Shown: positions 1 to 9,413 of the stretch, one piece after another | Layout: each line of letters begins with the position of its first letter | Position numbering within the stretch: the first letter of the stretch is position 1 | Assembly: GCF_032118995.1 (NCBI RefSeq) | Contig: NC_092663.1 | Span: 682,001-746,000 of the forward strand | Reading direction: 5' to 3' | Origin: Asterias amurensis | Taxonomy: Eukaryota; Echinodermata; Asteroidea; Forcipulatida; Asteriidae | Length of the DNA: 64,000 nt | The notes under the pieces: generated by a model | Told to the model about the DNA's origin: nothing | Database searches by the model: none | Seen by the model: the letters and a program-made list of their open reading frames with translations, nothing else | Translations under genes and position numbers: made by a program

Positions 1-2202
1 TCTAATGTGCATTCGTCTGCCCACGCCACATAACTTCTTCATCAGAGATTCACTGCAGAATGACACGCTACTTCCAGGATCCAGGAATGCATAAGTTACA
101 ACATCATTTAACCCATGAGCAAGCCTCACACGAACTGGGACGATAGCCATCGTACATTGGTTCTCATTTTCGTTGTCACATGCTACGTTGGTATACTCAC
201 AACCGATGTTACTCCCAGGCACGGCACTTGAATCCCTCACGTTTCTTGAAAACTGTGCAGGCCTTGAAGTATCATTCTGATTTATGTGAAGAAGAGTAGG
301 GTGTCGACCCTTGCAAACATCACACGTAGCCTTCCTGTTGCATGTCCTCTTCATGTGCCCCATCTTAAGACAACCAAAACAAAGACGCCGCTTTCTCAGA
401 AACTCGATGCGCTCACTCCAAGGTTGTTCTCGCAATTTGGAGCATCCTATCAACAAATGTGAACCACCACAAGACCAACACACCTTGTCAACATCCTTAG
501 CGGTATTGAGATCCGTAGTTTCACTTGTTGCCATGGTGATTTTAGGCCTGGTGTCACAACGATTGGCGGGTTTCTTCTGGCTTGTGGTTGACAAAGCATC
601 TCTACCATAAACAGGGTCGTTAACCTTCTTGGACTCGAACCTGACAAATTCTACTAGATGATGAAACTTTACCATTTCTCCTTTGTACTTGCACTGCTGC
701 ACACGAGACCTCCATCTGTCATGATAATTGTAAGGTAGCTTCATCACCATGGACTTGATGTTCTCACTATGCTCCAAGTACTGCAAACTACCAACGCATT
801 TGACGGCACTCTCACACTCCTGAAGAAAGATTGCAAAACCATCGAGAGCCTTCGGGTTATCTGCCTTGATTTGCGGCCATGAAGCAGCTTTCTTGATGAA
901 TGCATTAGCTATCACCTCCGGATTTCCATATCGTTCTGTCAGCTCCTTGACGGCTGCTGCGTAGCCAGTAGGGCCATCCAGATAACTGTATCCAGTAACT
1001 ATTTGGTGTGCCTCGCCTGTAGTAAACTGCTCGAGGTAATAAAGCCGCTCATCGTCAGTGTCACACAACTTAGCAATTCTGGCGCTAAACATCCTCATAA
1101 AGCGCTTATACTCAATCGCCTCACCGCTGAATCTTTCCATCTCGATTTTTGGTCGTTGCAAATGCCTAATCATCTCATTCACGGATTGACCACCCACGTC
1201 ATCTTTAATCACTGCTACCCCATCTTGGTGGCTCGTGGGCTGTACATCCTCATTGACAGAATCTTGACGTTGTCTACCTGTGGACTGACGAGGCTGTGCA
1301 ACACCATCAACGATTTGTTGTACACCACTGACATCAGGGACTTCTTGTCGAGGCTGACTTGCCGGTTGCTGTAACAGTGGAGTACCGGCGGTCTTAGGCT
1401 CAGGTTTTGGAGGCGGTTTATTTAGAGCAGCAACGTCATATTGATCTAAGAATTTCTCGAAGGAGTCCATCCAATGAGCTGCAGTCTCCGAGGCTTTCTC
1501 TGAACTTGGCCTTTCACCATCCCCTGTAGCATCTTTGAATATGTCAGGTTTGGTTTCTTTTACGGCTGCACCGGCGTTCAATTCAGATCCCCCATCCGAG
1601 GCCCTTGTAACTTCACTACAATTTCTGCTTGTCTTTTCTAACTTCTCCAAGACCTTACACTTCGCCTCGGCCACAGCAACTTCAGTCTTAATCTCAATTT
1701 CTTCTTCTAGTTGTTTCAACTTCATCTTTTCAATCTCAAGAGCTTGCATCGCTTTCAAAGCCTTCTGGCGTGTGAGTAGCTCTACTTTCTTCTGCTCTTC
1801 TTCAATGAGTAACTGGGATGCTTTTGACCGTTTTGATGATCTAGAAGATTTTGACGACATTGGAGCTTCTTGCTTGACCAACCAATCTTGAATCTTTTGG
1901 TTTACGTTTGAAAGCCAGACCTCCTTATCCGTGTACCAATCCTCCTCAAATTGTAGACGTTCAACGTCACTCAGCCACTGGCAGTAATCATCATAACATT
2001 TCATGAACTCCTCAAAGACATCCATCCATTCCTTATATGCGTCCTTTGTTTCATCAAGAGACGGATTGGTTCCCAACTTGTCTCGAAGGGAATCAGACTT
2101 CAATTTAGCAGCTCTCCAAGCCTCTCCTAATCGCTTGTATTTGAACTCTTTATTATAGGCAGCACCTTTCTGTGTAGCTTTCTTCTTACGTTTAGACGTC
2201 AT
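1..2202 (-). CDS. BEL/Pao retrotransposon gag-protease reading frame, 3' end outside window
   Basis: The minus strand from an ATG at 2202 is open for 734 codons to the window edge with no stop. The first ~110 residues are basic, then Trp/Tyr-rich. Residues ~125-200 are a Lys/Glu coiled coil. A Pro/Gln-rich linker follows. Residues ~330-560 look like the DUF1759-type gag of BEL/Pao elements. Cys/His zinc-knuckle clusters lie near residues 574-635 (CWSCGG, CFGCLKMGH, CDVCKGRH followed by PTLLH, a BEL/Pao signature). A retropepsin (A17-like) begins with AFLDPGSS, putative catalytic Asp708. Reverse transcriptase, RNase H and integrase would lie to the left. The unbroken frame suggests a young copy. 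It has the same orientation as CCDC89. Family assignment is firm; activity is inferred only. Confidence 0.9.
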   Translation of the reverse strand, partial: MTSKRKKKATQKGAAYNKEFKYKRLGEAWRAAKLKSDSLRDKLGTNPSLDETKDAYKEWMDVFEEFMKCYDDYCQWLSDVERLQFEEDWYTDKEVWLSNVNQKIQDWLVKQEAPMSSKSSRSSKRSKASQLLIEEEQKKVELLTRQKALKAMQALEIEKMKLKQLEEEIEIKTEVAVAEAKCKVLEKLEKTSRNCSEVTRASDGGSELNAGAAVKETKPDIFKDATGDGERPSSEKASETAAHWMDSFEKFLDQYDVAALNKPPPKPEPKTAGTPLLQQPASQPRQEVPDVSGVQQIVDGVAQPRQSTGRQRQDSVNEDVQPTSHQDGVAVIKDDVGGQSVNEMIRHLQRPKIEMERFSGEAIEYKRFMRMFSARIAKLCDTDDERLYYLEQFTTGEAHQIVTGYSYLDGPTGYAAAVKELTERYGNPEVIANAFIKKAASWPQIKADNPKALDGFAIFLQECESAVKCVGSLQYLEHSENIKSMVMKLPYNYHDRWRSRVQQCKYKGEMVKFHHLVEFVRFESKKVNDPVYGRDALSTTSQKKPANRCDTRPKITMATSETTDLNTAKDVDKVCWSCGGSHLLIGCSKLREQPWSERIEFLRKRRLCFGCLKMGHMKRTCNRKATCDVCKGRHPTLLHINQNDTSRPAQFSRNVRDSSAVPGSNIGCEYTNVACDNENENQCTMAIVPVRVRLAHGLNDVVTYAFLDPGSSVSFCSESLMKKLCGVGRRMHIR

Positions 2203-2259
2203 TGTCAATGCCAAATTACAACTGTCTTTTTGCTAATGCTATAGTGGTCCAGCTCAAAG

Positions 2260-2956
2260 TTCAAATCAACACACAATTTGTTGTTTGCTAATATCAGTTT
2301 ATTGGATCCAGCTTCTCAATTCCAACACAAAACATCTACTTCCAAACTTCTGTAATCTCTATGAAATCGTGAAACCGTAAACCGCAAACCGCATAAACCG
2401 ATTAGCTGTAATAAACCACAAATAAATAACACTTATAAATATATTGTTTAACAAGAAATAAATAAACTTTGGAACAAATTAACTGTTTTAAATCATTAAT
2501 CCTTGCAGTGTGAAAGGGTGAACACAATTGGAAAAACAATAAAATGTAGTACAATTGAAATTTGGAAAATCTACTACTGTGAATACTTGCACAAAATCCT
2601 AAAATGAGCTTCCAAAGTACATCAAAATTTACTGATTAAAGGTCTCTCAAATCTCTGGAATGACAGTATCAAATATAAATAAGCACAGTATATTCCACAT
2701 TTACTAAAATGAAACAAAGCAAAAGATTTAACTCACCAAAAGTAACAGCACAAATTGCCACACTGTCTGCCTGGCCACTATAGACTTAACACATATGTTC
2801 ACTGTATGAACTCCTGTAGGCTAGTGAGCCACACCTTACCATGCTATAGCACTGCCAGAGGTCAATGTTCACTCAAGCAGGCACAAACTGATTTGCATAA
2901 GCCTGCAACTCTTAAACTTTACAAAAACTCTGCTGGGCCTAGAATTTGGTCCTTAC
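2260..2956 (-). mobile_element. Probable 5' LTR and leader of the BEL/Pao element
   Basis: The element side begins at about 2956, reading TGTAAGGACC on the minus strand. There the repeat A copy at 2957-3037 is abruptly cut in the middle of its conserved 'GTTATTTTATGCATATG'-like stretch. A minus-strand AATAAA lies near 2302 and the gag ATG at 2202. The inner boundary (~2260) is a guess: no clear primer-binding site was recognised, and the partner LTR is outside the window. Confidence 0.5.
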
Positions 2957-3037
2957 AGTTATTTTGTACATATGTTGAGATACACTAAGTGAGAAGACTG
3001 GTCTTTGACAATTACCAAAGGTGTCCAGTGTCTTTAA
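2957..3037 (+). repeat. Repeat A fragment, right end, cut by the BEL/Pao element
   Basis: It carries the family right end: the GAGATACAC...AGTGAGAAGACTGGTCTTTGACAATTACC core, closing in TGTCTTTAA. The left part is missing exactly where the LTR starts, so the retrotransposon appears inserted into this copy. Confidence 0.8.
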
Positions 3038-3289
3038 GGTAGGGTGATAGATTGGTATTCGTCGTCGTAATGGTGATTTATAGGCATAACTCAGAAAGTG
3101 CATGTGAAAGTTGTATTAAATACATATTGTCTACTTGCTGAGAAAATAGCAAAACAAATATTATTAAATTTGTTCACAAGAACGTTGAAGCCATCGAAGC
3201 TCACCAACAGCATTCATATACAGACACAAACCCTTGGAAATCTAAGAAAGGATTCATGCATGAATCATTTAATCAGATTTATTAAAAAT

Positions 3290-3345
3290 AATAATACAAA
3301 TAATTCATATAGCGCTCTACGGAGAACAGAGCGCTTTACATGAGA
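3290..3345 (-). repeat. SINE tail fragment
   Basis: AT-rich AATAATAATAC followed by CATATAGCGCTC resembles the reverse complement of the GCGCTATATAAG tail of the SINEs at 24245 and 59170. Only the tail is visible. The rest of 3038-3412 shows nothing recognisable. Confidence 0.45.
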
Positions 3346-3412
3346 CTCGGACAAAAAGAAAAACAAGCGAACTAGGATGGGGTTGGGGAACAGAATTGTC
3401 TTGAAAACTTAC

Positions 3413-6400
3413 TCAAATTTGTCCTCCATTCGTTGCACTTCTCTCTCAGCTGAAGCTACCTTTGATTGAAGCTCTTTCATTTCTCTCTGTTTATCCTACA
3501 GTGGGAATTCATTTTAAGAAATCAAATGAATATAATACTTAAGTCCACGCAGGAAGAATAATCCTTAAAGACACTGGACACATTTGATAATTGTCAAAGA
3601 CCAGTCTTCTCACTTAGTGTATCTCAACACATGCATAAAATAACAAACTTGTGAAAATTTGTGCTCATTTGGTCGTCAAAGTTGCGCGATAACTATGAAA
3701 GAAAAAACACCATTGTCACACAAAGTTGTGTGCTTTCAGATGCTTGATTTCGATACCTCAAAATCTAATTCTGACAACATAGTGTGGAAATTTACATACA
3801 AAGTCACACAACGCCCAGTCATTAATGTTCAATCTTCCTACAATACTTTGTTGCATTAACCAATCACAGCTCGACCCAATTGCAAAGAGCTGCTTAAAGC
3901 CATTGGACCCTTTCGCTACAGAAAAAAAGTTCACAGATTTACAAATAACTTACAGGGTTTATAGAAGTTAGTGGTGAAATACTTCTCGTGAAATATTTTT
4001 CCATAAAATGCTTTACTTTTTGAGAAAACAGTAAAACAATATCTACGGATATATTTTAAACACATGTCATGACACGGCGAAACGTGCGGATACAAGGGTG
4101 GGTTTTCCCGTTATTTTCTCCTGACTCCGATGACCAATTAAGCCCGAAAGTTTCACAGGTTTGTTATTTGATATAGAAGTTGTGATACATTGTTTACCGA
4201 AAGGGTCCAATGGCTTTAAGCAGAAAATACTGCTTAAAATATCCCTGCTTAGCAATAATTAGCAGGATACTAGTGAACAAATGTTACATGTGACATAGTT
4301 TTTGGGCTGATTAACCTTATTCTGGTAAGCATAATTGTGTTTTGCTTATTTTTGTTTTTGAGTCTATAAAATTGGGCCCTGGTTTTATTGTTGGCGTTTC
4401 TGCGTTTACCTGTACCAGCTTTCCCCGATGCATAGCAAGTTCTAACATCTCGTCTTTCTCCTTCCTTAGTTTCTCCAGTTTCAGAGTGCTGTTGGTGTCA
4501 ACATTTTTAAGATTCTCGGATTGTTGTTTAAGTTGAGACTGGGCAGCTAAATAATATAGATTAATATAAAAAATATTGGGTTTAAAAAAGTAAATAGACA
4601 AAATATTGAGTTTTCTTTTCTTCTTTATCAGTTTCATATTTGAGGTTACCTCACAGGATACAAGAAATGCATTTAACCTTTTAAACATTACAAAATATAT
4701 TACTCTGCACAGTTGATTTCAACTGAAAATGAAATGTAAAATGTTACCATTTAAATTTCTTTTTGAATCATGAAGTTGTTTCTCAAGCAGCCTGATTCTA
4801 TCTCCTTGTGATTGTTCTTTCTCTTGACTTTCACTCTTGAGTCGACTGCAACAAGACAAATTACAAACATTTACATACATTTTAGGGCAGGGTTGGTTCT
4901 TGTGATTGATTTAGCCGTGTAGCACATGTTTGTTGTACAAGGCTGTGTACTCCCCAGGGAGATGGAATGGCCCAATGACCAGGGTCTGATTTCACAAAGA
5001 GTTAGGACCTAGTCCTTAACTAACTTAGGACTAGTATTAGGAGATATCAAAAAGGTATGGCTAGTCCCAAGTTAGGGCTAGTTACTCGTCCTAACTCGAT
5101 ATAAGACTAGTCTTAACTCTTTGTGAAATCCACCTGAGGGGTAATAATTTGAAGCGCTTTGGGACGCCCTTCAATCATGAAAAGCGCATCCTAAAAACTA
5201 ACTTTTTTTTATTACATGCACATTTCTTCTAGCTGGTTCCAATTTGTAATTCCAATAATATACAGGGTTTCATTTCACTAGTCATTTAGCTTGTTCACAT
5301 AAGTCCCTATTTCAAATGAGTAAGAGATTTTTTTTTTAAATGGAACTAGCCAGCCAGACCACGAGGAGTGTATTTTGTAGTCCTCAGGTGTTTTAACTGA
5401 CATTTGGCAAGCGGTCCACCATTAAGGGAGAATGCTGCAGTACTTATAATCGGAACATCTTACAAACAGAAAATTAAGGTTTTAAAAATTTGTATTTACT
5501 GCACACTCTTTGAATATATCTTTAATGTCACCGTGGTCAAGTCGTTAGACTGCAGGACTTGCAATCCCAAGCTAACCACTGATTTCACAATGACTAGAGC
5601 AAATATTGTCGTCTAATTATTGAACCACAATTTCTTGATTTGTATAATTCATAATCATAGACGTTAAACCAATGTTAGTATGAGAGAGATTGGCTGTTGC
5701 CAGCTTGGTGTTTATATCCCTTTGTGGGAGTTCCCTTCATGGGAAGATCATTCTTGAAAACAAACAAATATGTCTAGTTGGGATCCTCCTGACAGGATGG
5801 AAGGTTACGATCATTACAACTGTGATATTTCATGCTTGGCTAAATTTACAACAATATTCTTACCTGATGACTTGATTTAATTCCTTGCATTGATCCTTGA
5901 GACTCAAGACATGTTTTTGGAGTGAATCTATCTGTTCATCTTTTTTTCTCAATGAAGCTGAGAATAGATTAGTGTTTTCACTCCTCAGGTGGGCATTTTC
6001 CTTCACCAGCTCCTCATTCTTGTGTTTATAATCATCTTTAATCCGAATCATTTCCTCGTGATTCTCAGCTAGTTCAAAGAATCTCTGATCCAACATACTA
6101 GATTTCTTGATCTCTGTCTCAATAATCTCTTGAGCTTGACTTCGGAATGTTTCCAATTCTTGATTGACGCGTTTCAAGGTTTGTGATTCAATCAAAGCTT
6201 CATCAGCTCTCTGCTTCAGTATGCAAATTAGCGCTGATTGTTCATCAATCCGAGATCGTAGCATTGCAGACTCAGATTTGTCGTCCTTGGACAACTTTTT
6301 CAGTTTGTCAAGATTTTCCTTCATTTCATCAACGTCCTGCAGATAAAAATGAAATCATAAATGAAACAATGTCACTTTTTTTTTAAAGTAAATTTTCACA

Positions 6401-7324
6401 ATCAATCCCAATCACATTCATTCCTTGTTTCCTTATGCCATCCCATTCTATATTTTCAATTTGAGGCTGATGAGGTTGAATTGTTATATGTGATTTTAAT
6501 AAGTTGACTTTAAGTTTATGTCATAAGTAAGACTGTTCAGTTAAGAATTACTCCAAGAACTATGAGTTTTCGTTCCACTTCCGTCTCCCATAATGTCGAT
6601 AGCCAAATGAAACCTCATAGTTCAAGGAGTAGTTGAGAATTAGGCCTAGTCTAGTTAAGAAAATAATTCAAATCAATATTCAAGTTTGACTAAATATTAT
6701 AAATCCAGCAGATGATTCTATGATGCACGCATTTATTAAGATTGATCCATATTAAATAAAAAGGCATTTTTACCACTGCCACATAGTGAAATAGGGCATA
6801 GCTCAAGCGCGGCAATAGAACTGTTCCTACCAATGCGCCGACACGATCCACATTATTTTTCCACCAAATACATAATATTCTTCTCTAATCTTTTGATTAT
6901 TTAAATTAATCAATCTTTTTTACTATACCTATTACTAGTTAAGGATAACTTTCCGTATGGCGCCACCACAATTATTTTTACAAAAAGGGATATCTCATTG
7001 AGGAAAATAAGATACTAATTTAACTATTTCATATCAAATAAAAAAGTGGTGGCGCCATACTTTTCCTTAGTTTATTTATTAATATTAATATAATATCAAC
7101 AACAAAAATAGGCATACCATTCTGTCAATGGAACTGCCTGACTGGCCGTTACTAATACTAGTAGTAGTAGTTCTGAACTGTGGCTCTTTTATTTTTAATT
7201 TTATTTTTATCAATTTTATTTTTATCAAATCAAAAGAAAGACGATTGAAACCAACCTGATGACTAGCAGAAATCATCATCTTCAGTTCTGAAGACTTTCT
7301 TCCTCCACTACTTGAAGACGCCAT
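3413..7324 (-). CDS. CCDC89: CCDC89 orthologue (coiled-coil protein 89), C-terminus missing
   Basis: Exons on the minus strand are 7324-7256, 6336-5864, 4845-4748, 4546-4410 and 3495-3413, with phases that fit (0, 2, 1, 0). The start is MASSSSGG. Exon 2 carries the family hallmark AMLRSRIDEQSALICILKQR, close to vertebrate CCDC89, then FFELAENHEEMIRIKDDYK. Exon 4 has REKDEMLELAMHRGKLVQ-like text. Nearly all of it is predicted coiled coil. In vertebrates CCDC89 (BOIP) binds HEY1 and is testis/cilia-enriched. The last exon ends in MEDKFE followed by GAGTAAGT, which is both an in-frame TAA and a perfect splice donor. The conserved tail after this point (the KKHSLDLL...LRHL region in vertebrates) was not found in 2203-3412, so a final exon probably lies left of the BEL insertion. 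Confidence 0.9.
3565..3800 (-). repeat. Repeat A, partial copy
   Basis: It starts TTAAAGACACTGGACAC, continues with the GTCAAAGACCAGTCTTCTCAC block, and is lost after about 3780. It lies in a CCDC89 intron. Confidence 0.8.
3894..4219. repeat. Repeat B (TTAAAGCCATTGG family)
   Basis: Inverted ends TTAAAGCCATTGGACC and GGTCCAATGGCTTTAA. The interior shares ACAGGTTTGTTATTT and CACATGTCATGACA with the copy at 58657-58990. It is a relative of repeat A by its ends and the 'ctc...aatt...TTTCACAGGTTTG' block. Confidence 0.8.
4895..5210 (+). repeat. SINE 3' fragment, interrupted by repeat F
   Basis: GTACTCCCCAGGGAGATGG...CCCAATGACC matches the body of the SINE at 24245-24594. After the F insertion (4989-5130) the text resumes as AATTTGAAGCGCTTTGGGACG, the SINE tail. 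The tRNA head is missing. Confidence 0.65.
4989..5130. mobile_element. Repeat F, short inverted-repeat element nested in a SINE
   Basis: Inverted ends TTTCACAAAGAGTTAGGAC and the complement of GACTAGTCTTAACTCTTTGTGAAA. The interior is rich in TAGGACTAG-type words. Flanking TGA on both sides could be a 3-bp target duplication. The same family recurs at 46344-46505. Confidence 0.75.
6943..7070. mobile_element. Repeat E, ~128-bp inverted-repeat MITE
   Basis: The ends are TAAGGATAACTTTCCGTATGG and its near complement, with GGCGCCACCAC just inside. The interior is AT-rich with AAAAGGGATATCTC. It sits in intron 1 of CCDC89. A second copy is at 8629-8764. Confidence 0.8.
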
Positions 7325-8628
7325 CTTGACTGTCAGTGTCACTCAAAAACAACTAAAGACCCCTTCTAAACTTTAAGTTAATTTTTAATTCCATTATTTT
7401 GATTTGGTTCGTTTTTATCGTTGACAAGGCAACCAGTTTTGAGGCAGGATCAGTAAGTGATTTACGAAACAGGCTCAGTCACGGAGTCAGTGAATATCAA
7501 AGTATTCAAAATATAGACAAAGTTTCGTTTTTTATAACGACACAGTTGGGAACTTTTTAAAGTTCTTGAAGTAACTTGAACAAGTCACAAGAGTGTAAAC
7601 AAATCACACGGCGTTGGATTGTTTACACACTTTAGTCCGTTAGATTTCGTTACCAGAATCCAACGACTTTAAGGAGCGCAACATGAAAAATAGAGGGCGC
7701 TATTACTTATTTATCATATTTTTTTTTAGGGGGGGCGCATATTATAAAGCTGGCGGTCAATCCACAAACACATTCTAGACGAGTCGAAAACATTGGCAAA
7801 TATTATTTGAAGTATTGTTGTTTGTCCGGTCGAAGATGATTGTTATTATCACAGACATAAGGAACCTTTATGTCTTTATGTCTGTGGATGGTCTGTGGTT
7901 ATTATTTTTTCGCGAAAAAGAAACACAGCGCCACCAACGGCACAAAAAGCAGTCAATCATGTGATGTTTATTCGGAAAGTTGATTGGTCTACAGTGGTCT
8001 TCCGCATATTAATTATGCAAAGTAAAGACCCCATTATCAGATCATACAATAACACAATAATAATGTGACGATCATCCGCTTTATATTTCGATGAAATGAT
8101 GGCTAAACCCCGGTGTTCTGTGATGAATTAGAGGTATGTGGTTGTTGAGAGTCCAGAGTTTGTTGGGAGTGTACCATTTACGATTTTGGAGGGAACAAAA
8201 GGTGGAGAATTGCTTTCGCTCGATTGCTTCATTCAGTCAGAAAAGCAATCTACAGCATCGACATGCAATGCTATTACGGGATTCGCTATTACGGGCAATG
8301 GTGTTGCCCATTTCCCGGACATTACTTTTCACTCAACAATACAAATTGTATTTCAATGTCAATGACCAGATGACAATGTTTATGTTACAAATTAAAGGAT
8401 GTTAAATGTACACGTTGTTTTAAAAATTCCATTGTTAGTAACAATGTTACATGATCCGATCAGACATAGAATCTATAGGGGTTATTATAGAAAATAGATT
8501 ATAGGAGGTCAGACAGATCAGACTCAGAGCCAGAGCAGAGGTTGTGTTACTGAAGAGTTAGTTGGATCATGGAGGTAGAATTAGATTGTTTAGAATGGTG
8601 TCACCCCCACCCAACCAACCAAAAGTTG

Positions 8629-8764
8629 GGATAACTTTCCGTATGGCGCCACCACTTTTCCCCTCATTTTTACAAAAAGGGATATCTCTTTCCTTTGAGG
8701 TAAATTAGATACTATATTATTTCATATCGAATGAAAAAGTGGTGGCGCCATACGGAAACTTTTC
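8629..8764. mobile_element. Repeat E, second copy
   Basis: GGATAACTTTCCGTATGGCG at the left mirrors GGTGGCGCCATACGG at the right. The interior AAAAAGGGATATCTC and TTTCATATC words match the copy at 6943-7070. Confidence 0.85.
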
Positions 8765-8897
8765 AAAAAGTTGTTTGGAAAATAATTTAAAAAATAAACT
8801 TGAAGTTAAAACATTTTCAAGAAAAAATCTGTATGAAGTAATGTGCATGTGGAAGGCCTAATTTAATTAATAGGGCCTATCTATCTACCCCCTTACT

Positions 8898-8943
8898 TTT
8901 ACCCTAACCCTAACCTATAGTATAAGGCCTAACCCTAACCCTT
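8898..8943. repeat. Short interstitial CCCTAA repeats
   Basis: Two clusters of two CCCTAA-type units (ACCCTAACCCTAACC, then CCTAACCCTAACCC), separated by about 15 bp. It matches the metazoan telomere word but is far too short for telomeric DNA. Confidence 0.6.
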
Positions 8944-9413
8944 TCCAATACAATAATAAGCCATTATATTCCCAAAAGAATCCTGAATTATTTTCTGGGG
9001 GCGACTTTGCTAGTAGGGGCAACATTGGCTTGGGGCGCGTTTTTAGGGGGCGACTTTGTTGGTGGAGAGCTTGCTAGGTGGCGAGATGACCAGCCTCCGT
9101 CCGGGCCATCATGGCAATGTGGACTATGAATGATTGATTGACTTATTTAAATGTCAAAAAGACAAAAGAGAGCCTTAAATATGCCATTATTGTAATAGGT
9201 AGAATGAACAAATGTACTCCTTAAGTAAAAGTACATGGAGGTTTGTGCAATCAATCAAGCAGAGCATATTTATTCTTAATTTTTCCCTCATTTTCCCCAT
9301 TTTCATTTGAATTAGTTGCTGACAGAACATGGCTGCTCTTCTGTTGATGTAAGAAGAGCCGAGTGAACTGCTATTTTCTGTAACATGAGAACAAAGTTTG
9401 TTTCTTGCTGAAA

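Larger units (their letters stand above)
7325..9413. other. Divergent intergenic region between CCDC89 and TMEM98
   Basis: About 2.1 kb separates two start codons pointing away from each other, so both promoters should lie here. No TATA box or other core element was recognised with confidence. Contents seen: two overlapping 75-89-codon frames at 8136-8405 with no recognisable protein, repeat E at 8629-8764, CCCTAA-type repeats at 8898-8943, and GGGGCGACTTTG repeated near 8998 and 9048. Confidence 0.7.

Noticed and set aside
311..1891. Plus-strand frames of 99-123 codons
   Set aside because: All lie opposite the long BEL/Pao gag-protease frame and show no independent signature.
7085..7342. 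Earlier start for CCDC89 upstream of MASSSSGG
   Set aside because: The extension depends on a GTG codon; ATG at 7324 is the first ATG in frame and fits the exon.
8136..8405. Two overlapping plus frames of 75 and 89 codons upstream of TMEM98
   Set aside because: No recognisable domain, no splice context, and the two frames overlap; nothing favours either as coding.
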